DNA from: Halopseudomonas pertucinogena | Lineage (GTDB): Bacteria; Pseudomonadota; Gammaproteobacteria; Pseudomonadales; Pseudomonadaceae | Assembly: GCF_014646575.1 (NCBI RefSeq) | Contig: NZ_BMNN01000002.1 | Span: 487,619-551,618 of the forward strand | Direction: 5' to 3' | DNA: 64,000 bases | In this document: positions 20,188 through 29,567 of the stretch, in pieces | Position numbering within the stretch: position 1 is the stretch's first letter | Layout: each line of letters starts with the position of its first letter | The notes under the pieces: model-generated | What the model saw: the letters and a program-made list of their open reading frames with translations, nothing else | What the model was told of the DNA's origin: nothing | Databases searched by the model: none | Translations under genes and position numbers: made by a program

Positions 20188-20793
20188 TCACTCGCCCCAG
20201 CGTTTGAGCAGATCCTGTTCGATCCCCAGCTGATTGAGTATCCGCGCAACCACAAAATCGACCAGATCGTCGACGGATTCCGGGCGATGGTAGAAACCGG
20301 GGCTGGCCGGCAGGATAACGGCGCCCATCCGGCTCAGGCTGAGCATGTTCTCGAGGTGGATGGTGGAGTACGGACTTTCCCGCGGCACCAGAATCAGCTT
20401 GCGCCGCTCCTTGAGAGTGACATCGGCCGCCCGTTCGATGAGGTTGTTGCTGGCGCCGGTGGCAATCGCCGACAGCGTACCGGTACTGCACGGGCAGACC
20501 ACCATCGCCGAGGGCGCACCCGAGCCGGAGGCCACCGGGCTCATCCAGTCCTGTTTGCCGAATACGCGGATCTGCCCTGCCCTGGCCTGGTAGTGCTCGG
20601 TGAGAACAGCCTCCATGGCCTGGGGTTTGGGAGGCAGCTGCAGATCGGTCTCGGTGGCCATCACCAGCTGCGCGGCCTGGGAGATGAGGAAGAACACTTC
20701 GACGTCGGCTCGCACCAGGCATTCCAGCAGACGCAGTGCATACTGCGAGCCGGAGGCACCGGTGACCGCCAGGGTGACCCGACGCTCAACCAT
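20188..20793 (-). CDS. ubiX: Flavin prenyltransferase UbiX
   Basis: This 201-residue enzyme prenylates FMN to make the prFMN cofactor of UbiD-type decarboxylases used in ubiquinone synthesis. The motifs [16 protein letters not shown] (flavin site), [13 protein letters not shown] and VPRESPYS are typical. It overlaps the end of mpl by 8 bases and is transcribed with it, as in P. aeruginosa. Confidence 0.95.
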   Translation of the reverse strand: MVERRVTLAVTGASGSQYALRLLECLVRADVEVFFLISQAAQLVMATETDLQLPPKPQAMEAVLTEHYQARAGQIRVFGKQDWMSPVASGSGAPSAMVVCPCSTGTLSAIATGASNNLIERAADVTLKERRKLILVPRESPYSTIHLENMLSLSRMGAVILPASPGFYHRPESVDDLVDFVVARILNQLGIEQDLLKRWGE

Positions 20794-22153
20794 GTCTTGC
20801 CTCCAGCGCCTGTTTCAGCTTCTGATGGATGCCACCGAAGCCGCCATTGCTCATGATCACAATGCGGGTACCTGGCTCGGCGGCGCCGGCCACCTGCTCG
20901 ACGATACCGTCGATGTCCGTGGCCACCCGCGCCGGTACCGGGCTGTCGGCGATGACGGTATCCAGTGACCAGTCCAGCCCCGGCGGCTGATACCAGATCA
21001 CCTCGCTGGCCTTGGCAACACTCGGCGCGAGCGCCGCCATGTGGCTGCCAAGACGCATGGTGTTGGAGCGCGGTTCGATGATGGCTATCAGACGCTTGTC
21101 GCCGATGCTGGCCCGCAGCCCGGCGAGAGTGGTGGCGATGGCGGTGGGGTGGTGGGCGAAATCGTCATAGAGAGCGATGTCGTTGATATCCATGAGCTTT
21201 TCCATTCGCCGCTTGGGACTGGCAAAGCCAGCCAGAGCAGCGATACCCTGCTGCGGCGTGACACCGACATGGCGCGCAGCAGCCAGTGCCGTCAGCGCGT
21301 TGGACACGCTGTGTGCGCCGGTCTGGCTCCATTGCGCCACCCCCTGCAGCTGGCCGTCGAGCCAGACCTCGAAGCGCGAACCGTCCTCCGCCAGCAGGCG
21401 AGCCTGCCAGTTGCCGCCCTCACCAGTGGTCTGACAGGGAGTCCAGCAGCCCATATCGATGACCCGTTGCAGCGCCTGCTCCTGCTGCGGATAGATGATC
21501 AGCCCACTGCTCGGTACGGTGCGCACCAGATGGTGAAACTGGCGTTCGATGGCGGCCAGATCCGGAAAAATATCCGCGTGATCAAATTCGAGATTATTGA
21601 GGATGGCCGTACGCGGACGGTAATGGACGAATTTGGAGCGTTTGTCGAAGAAGGCACTGTCGTACTCATCTGCCTCCACAACGAAGAACGGCGTGTCGCC
21701 CAGCCGAGCGGAAATGCCGAAGTTCTGCGGCACGCCGCCGATGAGAAAGCCCGGCGCCATACCGGCGTCTTCGAGAATCCAGGCCAGCAGACTGGAGGTA
21801 GTGGTCTTGCCGTGGGTACCGGCTACCGCCATGACCCAGCGATCCTGCAGAACATGCTCAGCCAGCCACTGCGGGCCGGAAGTATAGGGGATGCCCTTGT
21901 CGAGCACATATTCCACCGCCGGGTTACCCCGGGACATGGCGTTGCCGATGATCACCAGATCCGGTGCCGGGTCCATATGGGCCGGGTCATAACCTTCCAG
22001 CAACTGGATGCCCTGGGCTTCGAGCTGGGTACTCATCGGCGGATAGACGTTGGCGTCCGACCCGCTGACCCGGTGCCCCAGGTCCCGCGCCAGCAATGCC
22101 AGCGAGCCCATGAAGGTACCGCAGATCCCGAGAATGTGGAGGTGCATCGGCAA
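20786..22153 (-). CDS. mpl: UDP-N-acetylmuramate:L-Ala-gamma-D-Glu-meso-DAP ligase
   Basis: This 455-residue Mur-ligase-family enzyme recycles the wall tripeptide by joining it to UDP-MurNAc. The N-terminal Rossmann domain starts [21 protein letters not shown]. The central ATP loop is [17 protein letters not shown], and the C-terminal domain has [10 protein letters not shown]. It begins an mpl-ubiX operon and is divergent from the phosphofructokinase gene, with 222 bases between the two starts. Confidence 0.95.
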   Translation of the reverse strand: MPMHLHILGICGTFMGSLALLARDLGHRVSGSDANVYPPMSTQLEAQGIQLLEGYDPAHMDPAPDLVIIGNAMSRGNPAVEYVLDKGIPYTSGPQWLAEHVLQDRWVMAVAGTHGKTTTSSLLAWILEDAGMAPGFLIGGVPQNFGISARLGDTPFFVVEADEYDSAFFDKRSKFVHYRPRTAILNNLEFDHADIFPDLAAIERQFHHLVRTVPSSGLIIYPQQEQALQRVIDMGCWTPCQTTGEGGNWQARLLAEDGSRFEVWLDGQLQGVAQWSQTGAHSVSNALTALAAARHVGVTPQQGIAALAGFASPKRRMEKLMDINDIALYDDFAHHPTAIATTLAGLRASIGDKRLIAIIEPRSNTMRLGSHMAALAPSVAKASEVIWYQPPGLDWSLDTVIADSPVPARVATDIDGIVEQVAGAAEPGTRIVIMSNGGFGGIHQKLKQALEARHG

Positions 22154-22375
22154 ATCCTGTCGTCAGTGCGTAATGGGGCGGATTCTATCATGTCCGGGCC
22201 GGGGCGCCCCTCTCCCCCGGCCCGGCAACCACCCGGCACCCGATCATGCAAAACACGGCACATTCAGCTATCATGCGCGCCATTCTTCGCCCCATTACTG
22301 TTATTGCCGTGGATGCAACCGTTCCGCTGTGGCGGTTGTCCTATCTGGCATCAGCACACACACCATGGAGTCAGC

Positions 22376-23635
22376 ATGACCGTCAAGAATGCCTTTTATG
22401 CCCAGTCGGGCGGGGTAACCGCAGTGATCAACGCCTCCGCCGCTGGCGTCATCGAGACTGCCCGTCAGCATCCGGACAGAATTGGCAAGGTTTACGCTGG
22501 CCGTAACGGCATCATCGGTGCACTGACCGAAGACCTTATCGATACCAGCCGGGAATCAGCGGAGAACATTGCCGCACTGCGTCATACCCCCTCCGGCGCC
22601 TTTGGCAGCTGCCGCTACAAGCTGAAGAGCCTGGAAGCCAACCGTACCCAGTACGAGCGGCTGATCGAAGTGTTCAAGGCCCACAACATCGGTTACTTCT
22701 TCTATAACGGCGGTGGCGACTCCGCTGACACCTGCCTGAAGGTCTCCCAGCTGGCTGAAACCATGGGCTATCCGATCCAGGCCATCCATGTGCCGAAGAC
22801 CGTGGACAACGACCTGCCGATCACCGACTGCTGCCCGGGCTTCGGCTCGGTCGCCAAGTATGTGGCCACCTCCATCCGCGAGGCTGGTTATGACGTCGCC
22901 TCCATGTGCGCGACCTCCACCAAGGTCTTCATTCTGGAAGTCATGGGCCGCCACGCCGGCTGGATCACCGCCGCCTGCGGCCTGGCCAGCGAAGCCGAGG
23001 GCGAAGCGCCGCACATCCTGCTATTCCCCGAGATCGAGTTTGATGAAGAGGCCTTCCTCGCCCGCGTCGATGAGTGCGTGAAGACCCACGGCTTCTGCGT
23101 CATCGGCGTCTCCGAAGGTATCCGGAACAAGGAAGGCAAGTTCCTTTCCGAGTCCGGCCTGACCGACGCCTTCGGACATGCACAATTGGGTGGCGTGGCG
23201 CCGACCATCGCCAACCTGATCCGCGACAGGCTCGGCCACAAGTACCACTGGGCCGTGGCTGACTATCTGCAGCGCGCTGCGCGCCACATCGCCTCTGCAG
23301 TGGATGTGGAACAGGCCTACGAGCTGGGCAAGGCGGCCGTCGAGATCGCCCTGCAGGGCAAGAATGCGATCATGCCGGCCATCCGCCGGCTGGAAAGCCA
23401 GCCCTACCGCTGGGACATCATCGAGGCGCCCCTGAGCGAGGTGGCCAACGTCGAGAAATTCATGCCCCGCGAATTCATCAGCGAAGATGGCTTCCATATC
23501 ACCGACGCCTGCCGCGAGTATCTCTCGCCGCTGATCCAGGGTGAGGACATCCCGCCCTTCAGCAACGGCCTGCCGGCCTACGTGCGGCTGGACAATCACC
23601 CGGTCGAGCGCAAGCTGCCGCCCTTCGAGGTGTGA
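22376..23635 (+). CDS. pfp: Pyrophosphate-dependent 6-phosphofructokinase
   Basis: This 419-residue PfkA-superfamily enzyme is predicted to phosphorylate fructose 6-phosphate reversibly, using PPi. Motifs seen: GGGDS at 112-116, PKTVDND at 140-146 and MGRHAGW at 190-196. ATP-PFKs carry GGDGS at the first site. An acidic residue in place of the second glycine, as here, is the known mark of PPi enzymes. The frame continues upstream for more than 400 codons, but that part is antisense to mpl; ATG 22376, followed by TVKNAFYAQSGG, matches family N-termini. Inorganic pyrophosphatase is the next gene. Pseudomonads usually lack any phosphofructokinase, see findings. Confidence 0.9.
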   Translation: MTVKNAFYAQSGGVTAVINASAAGVIETARQHPDRIGKVYAGRNGIIGALTEDLIDTSRESAENIAALRHTPSGAFGSCRYKLKSLEANRTQYERLIEVFKAHNIGYFFYNGGGDSADTCLKVSQLAETMGYPIQAIHVPKTVDNDLPITDCCPGFGSVAKYVATSIREAGYDVASMCATSTKVFILEVMGRHAGWITAACGLASEAEGEAPHILLFPEIEFDEEAFLARVDECVKTHGFCVIGVSEGIRNKEGKFLSESGLTDAFGHAQLGGVAPTIANLIRDRLGHKYHWAVADYLQRAARHIASAVDVEQAYELGKAAVEIALQGKNAIMPAIRRLESQPYRWDIIEAPLSEVANVEKFMPREFISEDGFHITDACREYLSPLIQGEDIPPFSNGLPAYVRLDNHPVERKLPPFEV

Positions 23636-23640
23636 GATCT

Positions 23641-23687
23641 GCCGGTCTGCCTTCCCTCCCCGCCCCGGGCAGGGAAGGCAGACCGGC
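23641..23687 (+). terminator. Long perfect hairpin after the phosphofructokinase gene
   Basis: A 17-bp perfect stem (GCCGGTCTGCCTTCCCT and its complement at 23671-23687) closes a 13-base GC loop and starts 5 bases after the stop. There is no T-run. It probably terminates or protects the phosphofructokinase mRNA before the separate ppa promoter. Confidence 0.7.
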
Positions 23688-23707
23688 ATCATGGACGAAG
23701 GTTTGAC

Positions 23708-23736
23708 TTGGTAAACCGGGCCCAAGCACCTATAAT
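23708..23736 (+). promoter_or_regulatory. Sigma-70-type promoter of ppa
   Basis: TTGGTA (23708-23713) and a perfect TATAAT (23731-23736) are separated by 17 bases, with the ppa ATG 72 bases further on. A nearby TTGACT is 22 bases from the TATAAT, which is too far. Confidence 0.65.
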
Positions 23737-23808
23737 CTCCGCCCATATTTTTCCTGACGTCCAGCGAGCGACGTTGCCCCAATCACAATGCCCCGCATCA
23801 GGTAACCC

Positions 23809-24336
23809 ATGAGCTACGACCAGATTCCAGCAGGCAAGGACATCCCCAACGATATCTACGTTGCGATCGAGATTCCCGCCAACCACGCCCCGATCAAATA
23901 CGAGATCGACAAGGATTCCAGCACCCTGTTCGTCGACCGTTTCATGGCCACGCCGATGTTCTACCCGGCCAACTACGGTTTCATTCCGAACACCCTGGCC
24001 GATGACGGCGACCCGCTGGACGTGCTGGTTGTCACTCCGCACCCGGTTGCCCCCGGCGCAGTGATCCGCTGCCGCCCGGTCGGCGTGCTGCACATGACCG
24101 ACGATGGCGGTGGTGATGCCAAGCTGATTGCCGTCCCCCATGACAAGCTGAGCGTGCTGTACAAGGACGTGAAGGAATACACCGACCTGCCCGAGCTGCT
24201 GATCCAGCAGATCCAGCACTTCTTCGAGAACTACAAGGATCTGGAAGCCGGCAAGTGGGTCAAGATCGACCGCTGGGGCAACGCTGACGAAGCCCGCGCG
24301 GAAATTGTAAAGGCAGTAGACGCTTACCAAAAATAA
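23809..24336 (+). CDS. ppa: Inorganic pyrophosphatase (family I)
   Basis: This 175-residue cytoplasmic enzyme hydrolyses PPi and pulls biosynthetic reactions forward. The signature [10 protein letters not shown] holds the metal-binding aspartates, and the N-terminal [16 protein letters not shown] is typical. It has its own promoter (23708-23736) and a strong terminator (24352-24378). It sits directly after a PPi-using phosphofructokinase, so the two enzymes compete for the same pool. Confidence 0.97.
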   Translation: MSYDQIPAGKDIPNDIYVAIEIPANHAPIKYEIDKDSSTLFVDRFMATPMFYPANYGFIPNTLADDGDPLDVLVVTPHPVAPGAVIRCRPVGVLHMTDDGGGDAKLIAVPHDKLSVLYKDVKEYTDLPELLIQQIQHFFENYKDLEAGKWVKIDRWGNADEARAEIVKAVDAYQK

Positions 24337-24351
24337 GCTTCTTGCCGAATG

Positions 24352-24378
24352 AAAGCCCGGCCACAAGCCGGGCTTTTT
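24352..24378 (+). terminator. Rho-independent terminator of ppa
   Basis: A 10-bp stem (AAAGCCCGGC / GCCGGGCTTT) with loop CACAA runs into a short T tract, 15 bases after the ppa stop. Confidence 0.92.
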
Positions 24379-24408
24379 AATGCACGCGATTCAGTGGCGG
24401 CGGCCGGC

Positions 24409-24903
24409 TCAGCAGTCGATGGTATCGGTCTCTTTCATTTCCCGGTAGCGCTGCTCCAGTTCGTGACGGATCTGCCTGCGCTGCTGCGCCTGGCAGAAGC
24501 GGCGTTTCTGGTCAGAGGTCTGCGGCTCCAGCGGCGGCACCGGCGTGGGTCGGCCGGTGTCATCCACCGCCACCATGGTGAAGAAGCAGCTGTTGGTATG
24601 GCGCACGGTCTTGGCGCGGATATCCTCGGTGATTACCTTGATGCCGATCTCCATGGAGCTGGTGCCGGTGTAGTTGACCGAAGCGAGAAAGGTCACCAGC
24701 TCGCCCACCTGGATCGGCTGGCGGAAGTTGACCTGATCCACCGACATGGTCACCACGTAATGCCCGGCATAACGGCTGGCGCAGGCATAGGCCACCTCGT
24801 CCAGGTACTTGAGCAGCGCGCCGCCATGCACGTTGCCGGAGAAGTTCGCCTTGTCCGGAGTCATCAGGACGGTCATGGTCAGTTCTGTGCTGTGCGCCAG
24901 CAT
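24409..24903 (-). CDS. Acyl-CoA thioesterase (hot-dog fold)
   Basis: This 164-residue protein of the YciA/BACH group is predicted to release free acids from acyl-CoA. The motif NFSGNVHGGALLKYLDEVAY carries the usual Asn and Asp. The ATG at 24903 has GGAG 8 bases upstream and gives the normal length; longer frames run into non-coding DNA. The tail of about 30 residues is charged (QAQQRRQIRHELEQRYRE). Confidence 0.88.
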   Translation of the reverse strand: MLAHSTELTMTVLMTPDKANFSGNVHGGALLKYLDEVAYACASRYAGHYVVTMSVDQVNFRQPIQVGELVTFLASVNYTGTSSMEIGIKVITEDIRAKTVRHTNSCFFTMVAVDDTGRPTPVPPLEPQTSDQKRRFCQAQQRRQIRHELEQRYREMKETDTIDC

Positions 24904-25115
24904 GGGTCTCGCTCCGCTGTTGAAAGCCGGCCACTCTAATGTTTTCCTTCCCGTTGCGCTACAGACCGGGCGGCAAGCAGCCGGGCATTGCCCCGGAAAA
25001 AGTCGAAGAGCTACCACTGGTGCGGCAGATCGGCGAAGATAGCGCTCCATTCTGCTCCCACCGAGGCATCGCACCCGCCGGGGCAGCCCATAACGATGAA
25101 CGACAGTCCGCCGCC

Positions 25116-26471
25116 ATGTCCGAAAATACCGCTTACGCCCCCGCCGCCCCGGCCAACTCCCGATCACGGGTGATGTTTGCAAGCCTGGTAGGTACCACTA
25201 TCGAGTTCTACGATTTCTACGTCTATGCTACCGCCGCGGTACTGGTATTTCCGCACCTGTTCTTCCCGCCGGGGAACGAGACCACTGCACTGCTCGCCTC
25301 CTTCGCCATCTTTGGCGCAGCGATGGTCGCGCGGCCACTGGGCGCGGTGTTCTTCGGCCACCTCGGTGACAAGATCGGGCGCAAGAACACACTGATCTAC
25401 GCCCTGCTGACCATGGGCATCGCAACCTTCCTGATCGGAGTGCTGCCCACCTATCATGCCATCGGCTGGTGGGCGCCCCTGCTGCTGGTGATCATGCGTC
25501 TGGCTCAGGGGTTTGCCATCGGCGGCGAGTGGTCCGGCGCTGCGCTGGTCGCCACCGAGAACGCGCCGCCGGGCAAGCGGGCGCTGTTCGGGACATTCCC
25601 CCAGCTCGGCGCACCGCTGGGTTTCATCATTGCCAACGGCCTGTTCCTGATCGTGGCAGCCGCGCTGCCCTCGGATAACCCCTCGCGGCCGTCCGAAGCC
25701 TTCCTCGACTGGGGCTGGCGGATACCCTTCCTGTTTTCCGCCGTCATGGTCGTCATCGGCCTGTGGATCCGGCTGAATCTGGTGGAAAGCACACCTTTCA
25801 CCAAGGCGATCAACACCGGCAAGGTGGTAAAACTGCCGCTGGGCGCGGTGGTGCGCAACAACTGGCGCGAACTGATCCTCGGCACCTTCTACATGCTCGC
25901 CACCTATGTGCTGTTCTACCTGATGACCACCTTCTCCCTGAGTTATGGCCGCGCCCCGGTTGAGCCCGGCGCCGGCCAGCTGTCCGGGTTGGGTTACAGC
26001 TACAATGACTTCGTGCTGATGCTGATTTTCGGCGTGGTGTTCTTCGGTATTTTCACTCTGGTATCCGGCCCGCTGGCCGACCGCTGGGGGCGGCGCAGGA
26101 CACTGATCCTGGTGACCCTGGGCATCATCGCATTCAGCTTGCTGTGGGTGCCGCTGCTGTCGATGGGCTTTGTTGGCGTGATGCTGTGGCTGGTGCTGGG
26201 TTTCAGCCTGATGGGCATGACCTTCGGGCCCATGGGGGCACTGCTGCCGGAGCTGTTCCCCACCAACGTGCGCTACACCGGCTCGGGTATCTCCTATAAC
26301 GTCTCGTCCATTCTCGGCGCCGCCGTTGCTCCTTTTGTTGCGGTGTGGCTATGGGGTATCGGTAGCGGCAGTCCGTTTCTGGTGGGTGTGTACCTCGCGG
26401 CCATGGGTACCCTCACGCTACTGGCGCTCATCATCGGCAAGGAAACCGCCCACGTCGATATGAACAACTGA
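25116..26471 (+). CDS. MFS transporter, metabolite:H+ symporter (MHS) family
   Basis: This 451-residue inner-membrane transporter has 12 predicted helices. It shows the MHS hallmark TTIEFYDFYVYA in helix 1 and both MFS loop motifs (GHLGDKIGRKN and GPLADRWGRRR). Relatives carry organic acids, proline/betaine or shikimate; the substrate here is not readable. The ATG at 25116 was chosen because the first helix starts about 20 residues later. The frame is open back to 24939, but that stretch is low in protein signal. Confidence 0.88.
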   Translation: MSENTAYAPAAPANSRSRVMFASLVGTTIEFYDFYVYATAAVLVFPHLFFPPGNETTALLASFAIFGAAMVARPLGAVFFGHLGDKIGRKNTLIYALLTMGIATFLIGVLPTYHAIGWWAPLLLVIMRLAQGFAIGGEWSGAALVATENAPPGKRALFGTFPQLGAPLGFIIANGLFLIVAAALPSDNPSRPSEAFLDWGWRIPFLFSAVMVVIGLWIRLNLVESTPFTKAINTGKVVKLPLGAVVRNNWRELILGTFYMLATYVLFYLMTTFSLSYGRAPVEPGAGQLSGLGYSYNDFVLMLIFGVVFFGIFTLVSGPLADRWGRRRTLILVTLGIIAFSLLWVPLLSMGFVGVMLWLVLGFSLMGMTFGPMGALLPELFPTNVRYTGSGISYNVSSILGAAVAPFVAVWLWGIGSGSPFLVGVYLAAMGTLTLLALIIGKETAHVDMNN

Positions 26472-26540
26472 TAGCGGGATCGGATCGCGGCTCGCAGGGT
26501 CACATGGTTATGCCCCGAGCCGCCAGCCGAGACCGAAACC

Positions 26541-27215
26541 ATGTACCCTGCCATACCCGTTACTCCCGGACTTCCTGAAGCAGTCGAGCCCTTCGAGATC
26601 GAGATCCCGCCGGCGCCCTGGCGATTGCACGGTACCGCCTGCATTTCGCTGTGGCGTCTGCCCGTGCATCTGCTGCCCGAGGCCGCTCCCGGCATACGCT
26701 ATGTCACCCTCGCCGGCCAGGCCCTGGTGGCTACCGTCTGGGTCAATTACCAACCGGGCGGCACCCTGACGTACGACGAACTGGCTGTAGCCACTGTGGT
26801 ACGCGGCGCCGGGCGCTACAACCCGGCCTGCACCGTCACCCATATCTGGGTCGACAATCCGGTGTCCGCCGAAGGTGGCCGCCGGCTCTGGGGAATACCC
26901 AAGCAGCTGGCCGAGTTCGACGGCCAGATAGCCGATTCCGCCAATACGCTGCACGCCACATCCGAAGGTGGCCGTCTGGCCAGCCTCAGCGTGACCGAGC
27001 GCATGAGGCTGCCGGGCAGTCCGCCGCTGCGCGGCTTCGTCATCCAGCGGCGGGAAAATGGCCTGGCAGTGACGCGCTGCAGGGCAAGTGGAAGCGTACG
27101 GCTGGCCAGGGCCAGCTGGCACTTCCCAACGTCAGGCCCGCTCGCCTTTCTGGCAGGACGCAGACCGCTGAGCAGCGTGCTGGTTACCGGCTTCAGGGCC
27201 GCCTTCGGGCTGTAG
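26541..27215 (+). CDS. Acetoacetate decarboxylase-like protein
   Basis: This 224-residue protein has the ADC-superfamily pattern WGIPKQLAEF, whose Lys matches the Schiff-base lysine of acetoacetate decarboxylase. NPACTVTHIWVDNPVSAEGGR lies before it in the same relative position as in the family. True acetoacetate decarboxylases are about 245 residues. Many bacterial relatives act on other keto or aldol substrates, so the reaction is uncertain. It lies 69 bases after the MHS transporter and may share its transcript. Confidence 0.72.
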   Translation: MYPAIPVTPGLPEAVEPFEIEIPPAPWRLHGTACISLWRLPVHLLPEAAPGIRYVTLAGQALVATVWVNYQPGGTLTYDELAVATVVRGAGRYNPACTVTHIWVDNPVSAEGGRRLWGIPKQLAEFDGQIADSANTLHATSEGGRLASLSVTERMRLPGSPPLRGFVIQRRENGLAVTRCRASGSVRLARASWHFPTSGPLAFLAGRRPLSSVLVTGFRAAFGL

Positions 27216-27245
27216 CTCCAGGCCACCGCGGCGAGCCGTGGCTGG

Positions 27246-27782
27246 TTATTGCCCGGGCTGACGCCTCTCGACGCCCAGCTCGCCGAGTGTTCTGGCCATG
27301 TCCTCGGCTGAAGTAGCCGGCCTGACGTCGGTATCTATCGCCAGCACCCGGCCATCCTTGCCGATATAGAAAGTGTGCCGCCGTGCAAAACCGAGCGGAT
27401 GCAACACGCCATAGGCACGGGCCACGTCCTTCTCCTCGTCGCTCAGCAGCGGGAAGTCAGCACCGGTTTCGGCAGCAAAACCCTTGTTCTTGCTCAGCGG
27501 GTCGACGCTGGCCATGAAGTAGGTGACGTCAAACTCGCGGATCAGATGGCCATTCTCCGCCAGCGACTTGCATTCTATGGTGCAGCCGGAGGTGTAGGCT
27601 CTGGGGAACCAGGCCAGTACCACCGCCTGCTTGCCACGGTAGTCCGCCAGCCGATGGATCTCGCCATCCGAGCCCGGCAGCTCGAAATCCGGCGCCGGAT
27701 CGCCCACTTCCAGAGCCTGGGCGGAAGCGGCTAGCAGCGCCAGTCCCATGCCGGGCAGCCATCGTTTGAAATAATTGAACAC
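27246..27782 (-). CDS. Exported peroxiredoxin (BCP/AhpC-TSA type)
   Basis: This 178-residue thiol peroxidase has motif AYTSGCTIEC, whose first Cys is the peroxidatic residue; the second Cys four residues on resembles BCP enzymes. The N-terminus (FNYFKRWLPGMGLALLAASAQA) reads as a signal peptide, which implies periplasmic action. The start is GTG at 27782 with GGAG 8 bases upstream; an internal ATG would cut the signal in half. The frame is open further to 28148 but overlaps the divergent DUF533 gene. Confidence 0.85.
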   Translation of the reverse strand: MFNYFKRWLPGMGLALLAASAQALEVGDPAPDFELPGSDGEIHRLADYRGKQAVVLAWFPRAYTSGCTIECKSLAENGHLIREFDVTYFMASVDPLSKNKGFAAETGADFPLLSDEEKDVARAYGVLHPLGFARRHTFYIGKDGRVLAIDTDVRPATSAEDMARTLGELGVERRQPGQ

Positions 27783-27927
27783 GGAATTTGCTCCTGATCG
27801 GCAACGAAGGGGTATAGGCTTTGAATCGGGCCGGGAACCCGGCACGCCGACACGCATCAACATTAGCTGCACGTTGCGGGAAATACCACAGCGGTACCCG
27901 CTTGTCCTGATCACCACCGAGGTCAAC

Positions 27928-28635
27928 ATGAATACACGCAGTCTTCTCGACCAACTGCTCAGCGCCGGAAAGGATCTGCTGCAGAACCAGCAGGGTAACA
28001 GCCAGCCCCGCCAACCCGCCGCGCCCGGGAATAATTCCCCATTGGGCGGCATGCTCGGCAGCATCGGCGGTGGCGCCCTCGGGGGTGGTGCGGTGAGCCT
28101 GCTGCTGGGCAGCAAGAAAGCCCGCAAGATGGGCGGCAAGGTCATCACCTACGGCGGGCTGGCAGCGCTGGGCGTGGTCGCCTACAGGGCCTACAGCAAC
28201 TGGCAGCAGAAGCAGAACCAGCCGGGCGCTCCGGCTATCGAGGCACCGCTGCGCACGGTCGACCGGGTGCCCGCCGCCGAGGTGGAGCAGCACAGTCAGG
28301 CCATCCTGCGCGCTGTGATCGGCGCAGCCAAGGCCGACGGCCATATTGACGATCGCGAGCGGGAACTGATCGATGGCGAAATTGCCAAGCTGACCACCGA
28401 TGCGCAGCTGACCCAGTGGTTCGATCAGGAGCTGCGCAAGCCGTTGGACCCGGCCGATATCGCCCGCTCCGCCAGCACCCCGGAGATTGCCGCCGAGATG
28501 TATCTGGCGAGCATCATCATGGTCGATGAGGAAAATTACATGGAGCGCGCCTATCTTGACGAACTGGCCCGTCAGCTGAAGCTGGAATCGGGGTTGAAGG
28601 CCGAACTGGAGAAACAGGCGGCGGTTGCGCAGTAG
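27928..28635 (+). CDS. TerB/DUF533 (YebE-like) inner-membrane protein
   Basis: This 235-residue protein has a Gln/Pro/Asn-rich N-terminus and a glycine-rich membrane segment (GGMLGSIGGGALGGGAVSLLLG). A TerB-like DUF533 domain follows (about 105-230), with GAAKADGHIDDRERELI and MVDEENYMERAYLDELA. E. coli YebE is induced by envelope stress; the molecular role is unknown. The ATG at 27928 follows a GAGGT site. Confidence 0.82.
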   Translation: MNTRSLLDQLLSAGKDLLQNQQGNSQPRQPAAPGNNSPLGGMLGSIGGGALGGGAVSLLLGSKKARKMGGKVITYGGLAALGVVAYRAYSNWQQKQNQPGAPAIEAPLRTVDRVPAAEVEQHSQAILRAVIGAAKADGHIDDRERELIDGEIAKLTTDAQLTQWFDQELRKPLDPADIARSASTPEIAAEMYLASIIMVDEENYMERAYLDELARQLKLESGLKAELEKQAAVAQ

Positions 28636-28678
28636 ACTCACGTCCGCCTCCAGGTCCGCGCCCGGCTGGCAGGCGGGA

Positions 28679-29458
28679 CTACTCGCCGCGCCTGCCGATG
28701 CTGCTGAAATCCGGGCTGCGCTTTTCCGCAAAGGCTCTGAATGCTTCCTTCGCCTCTTCACTGCGCAACTGCGCGGAGAAGATGGCGCTTTCGCGTTCCA
28801 TCCGGCCGAGGATGGTTTCCGTATCCCGCAACAGACCCTTGGCCAGCGCCAACGCGCCTGCCGGCTTCTGTGCCAGCAGGCCGGCGATACGCCGGGTTTC
28901 CGCACGCAACTGGTCGCGTGCCACCACCTTGTTTGCCAGTCCCCAGGCATGGGCATCCCGTGCGGCGACCGGCTCACCCAGGGCAAACATTTCGAAGGCG
29001 CGCACATGGCCAATACGCAGCGGCATAAGCAGGCTGGAGCCGGCCTCGGGCACCAGTGCCAGATTGATGAAGGGGGCGATCAGCTCGGCATCCTCTGACA
29101 GCAGCACATAGTCGCAGTGCAGCAGCATGGTGGTGCCGACGCCTACAGCCTTGCCCTGGACAGCCGCCACCAGCGGCTTGCCCGCCCGTGCCAGCGTCCG
29201 CAGGAACCGCTCGACATGGCGTATTGCCGGCCCGTTGCCGGTTGACTGCTGGGCAAACTCCCCCAGATCATTCCCGGCAGAAAAGATCTCGCCGTCGGCC
29301 TGCAGCACCACTACCCGGACCTCCGCATCAGCCTCAGCCCTCTGCAGCCCGTCAGCCAACGCTGCGTACATCTCATTGGTCAGGGCGTTTTTTCTGTCAG
29401 GCCGGGAAATGGTAAGGCTGAGCACGCCGTCAATCAGGTCGCTGGTTACTTCACTCAT
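28679..29458 (-). CDS. Enoyl-CoA hydratase/isomerase family protein
   Basis: This 259-residue crotonase-fold protein has the oxyanion-hole motif FSAGNDLGEF and the second loop KAVGVGTTMLLHCDYV. The acid residue in FINLALVPEAGSS is at the place of one catalytic Glu of hydratases. FSAGNDL with Asn resembles 2,3-enoyl-CoA isomerase (ECI-like) members more than classical hydratases. The substrate is unknown. It appears monocistronic. Confidence 0.82.
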   Translation of the reverse strand: MSEVTSDLIDGVLSLTISRPDRKNALTNEMYAALADGLQRAEADAEVRVVVLQADGEIFSAGNDLGEFAQQSTGNGPAIRHVERFLRTLARAGKPLVAAVQGKAVGVGTTMLLHCDYVLLSEDAELIAPFINLALVPEAGSSLLMPLRIGHVRAFEMFALGEPVAARDAHAWGLANKVVARDQLRAETRRIAGLLAQKPAGALALAKGLLRDTETILGRMERESAIFSAQLRSEEAKEAFRAFAEKRSPDFSSIGRRGE

Positions 29459-29567
29459 CGGACGCTCCTGGAAGGACTTGATCGGCCTTCGAGGGTAAGC
29501 GGCCTCGCTCCCCGGGGTCCAGCTGCATCAGTTGCCCTGTAGGTGCGCCATCGGGGCGGTGAATGGA

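Noticed and set aside
21041-22375. Upstream extension of the phosphofructokinase frame by more than 440 codons
   Set aside because: It is antisense to mpl and unlike any PFK N-terminus; the ATG at 22376 starts a normal-length enzyme.
23703-23736. TTGACT as the -35 box of the ppa promoter
   Set aside because: Spacing to TATAAT is 22 bases, too long; TTGGTA gives 17 bases.
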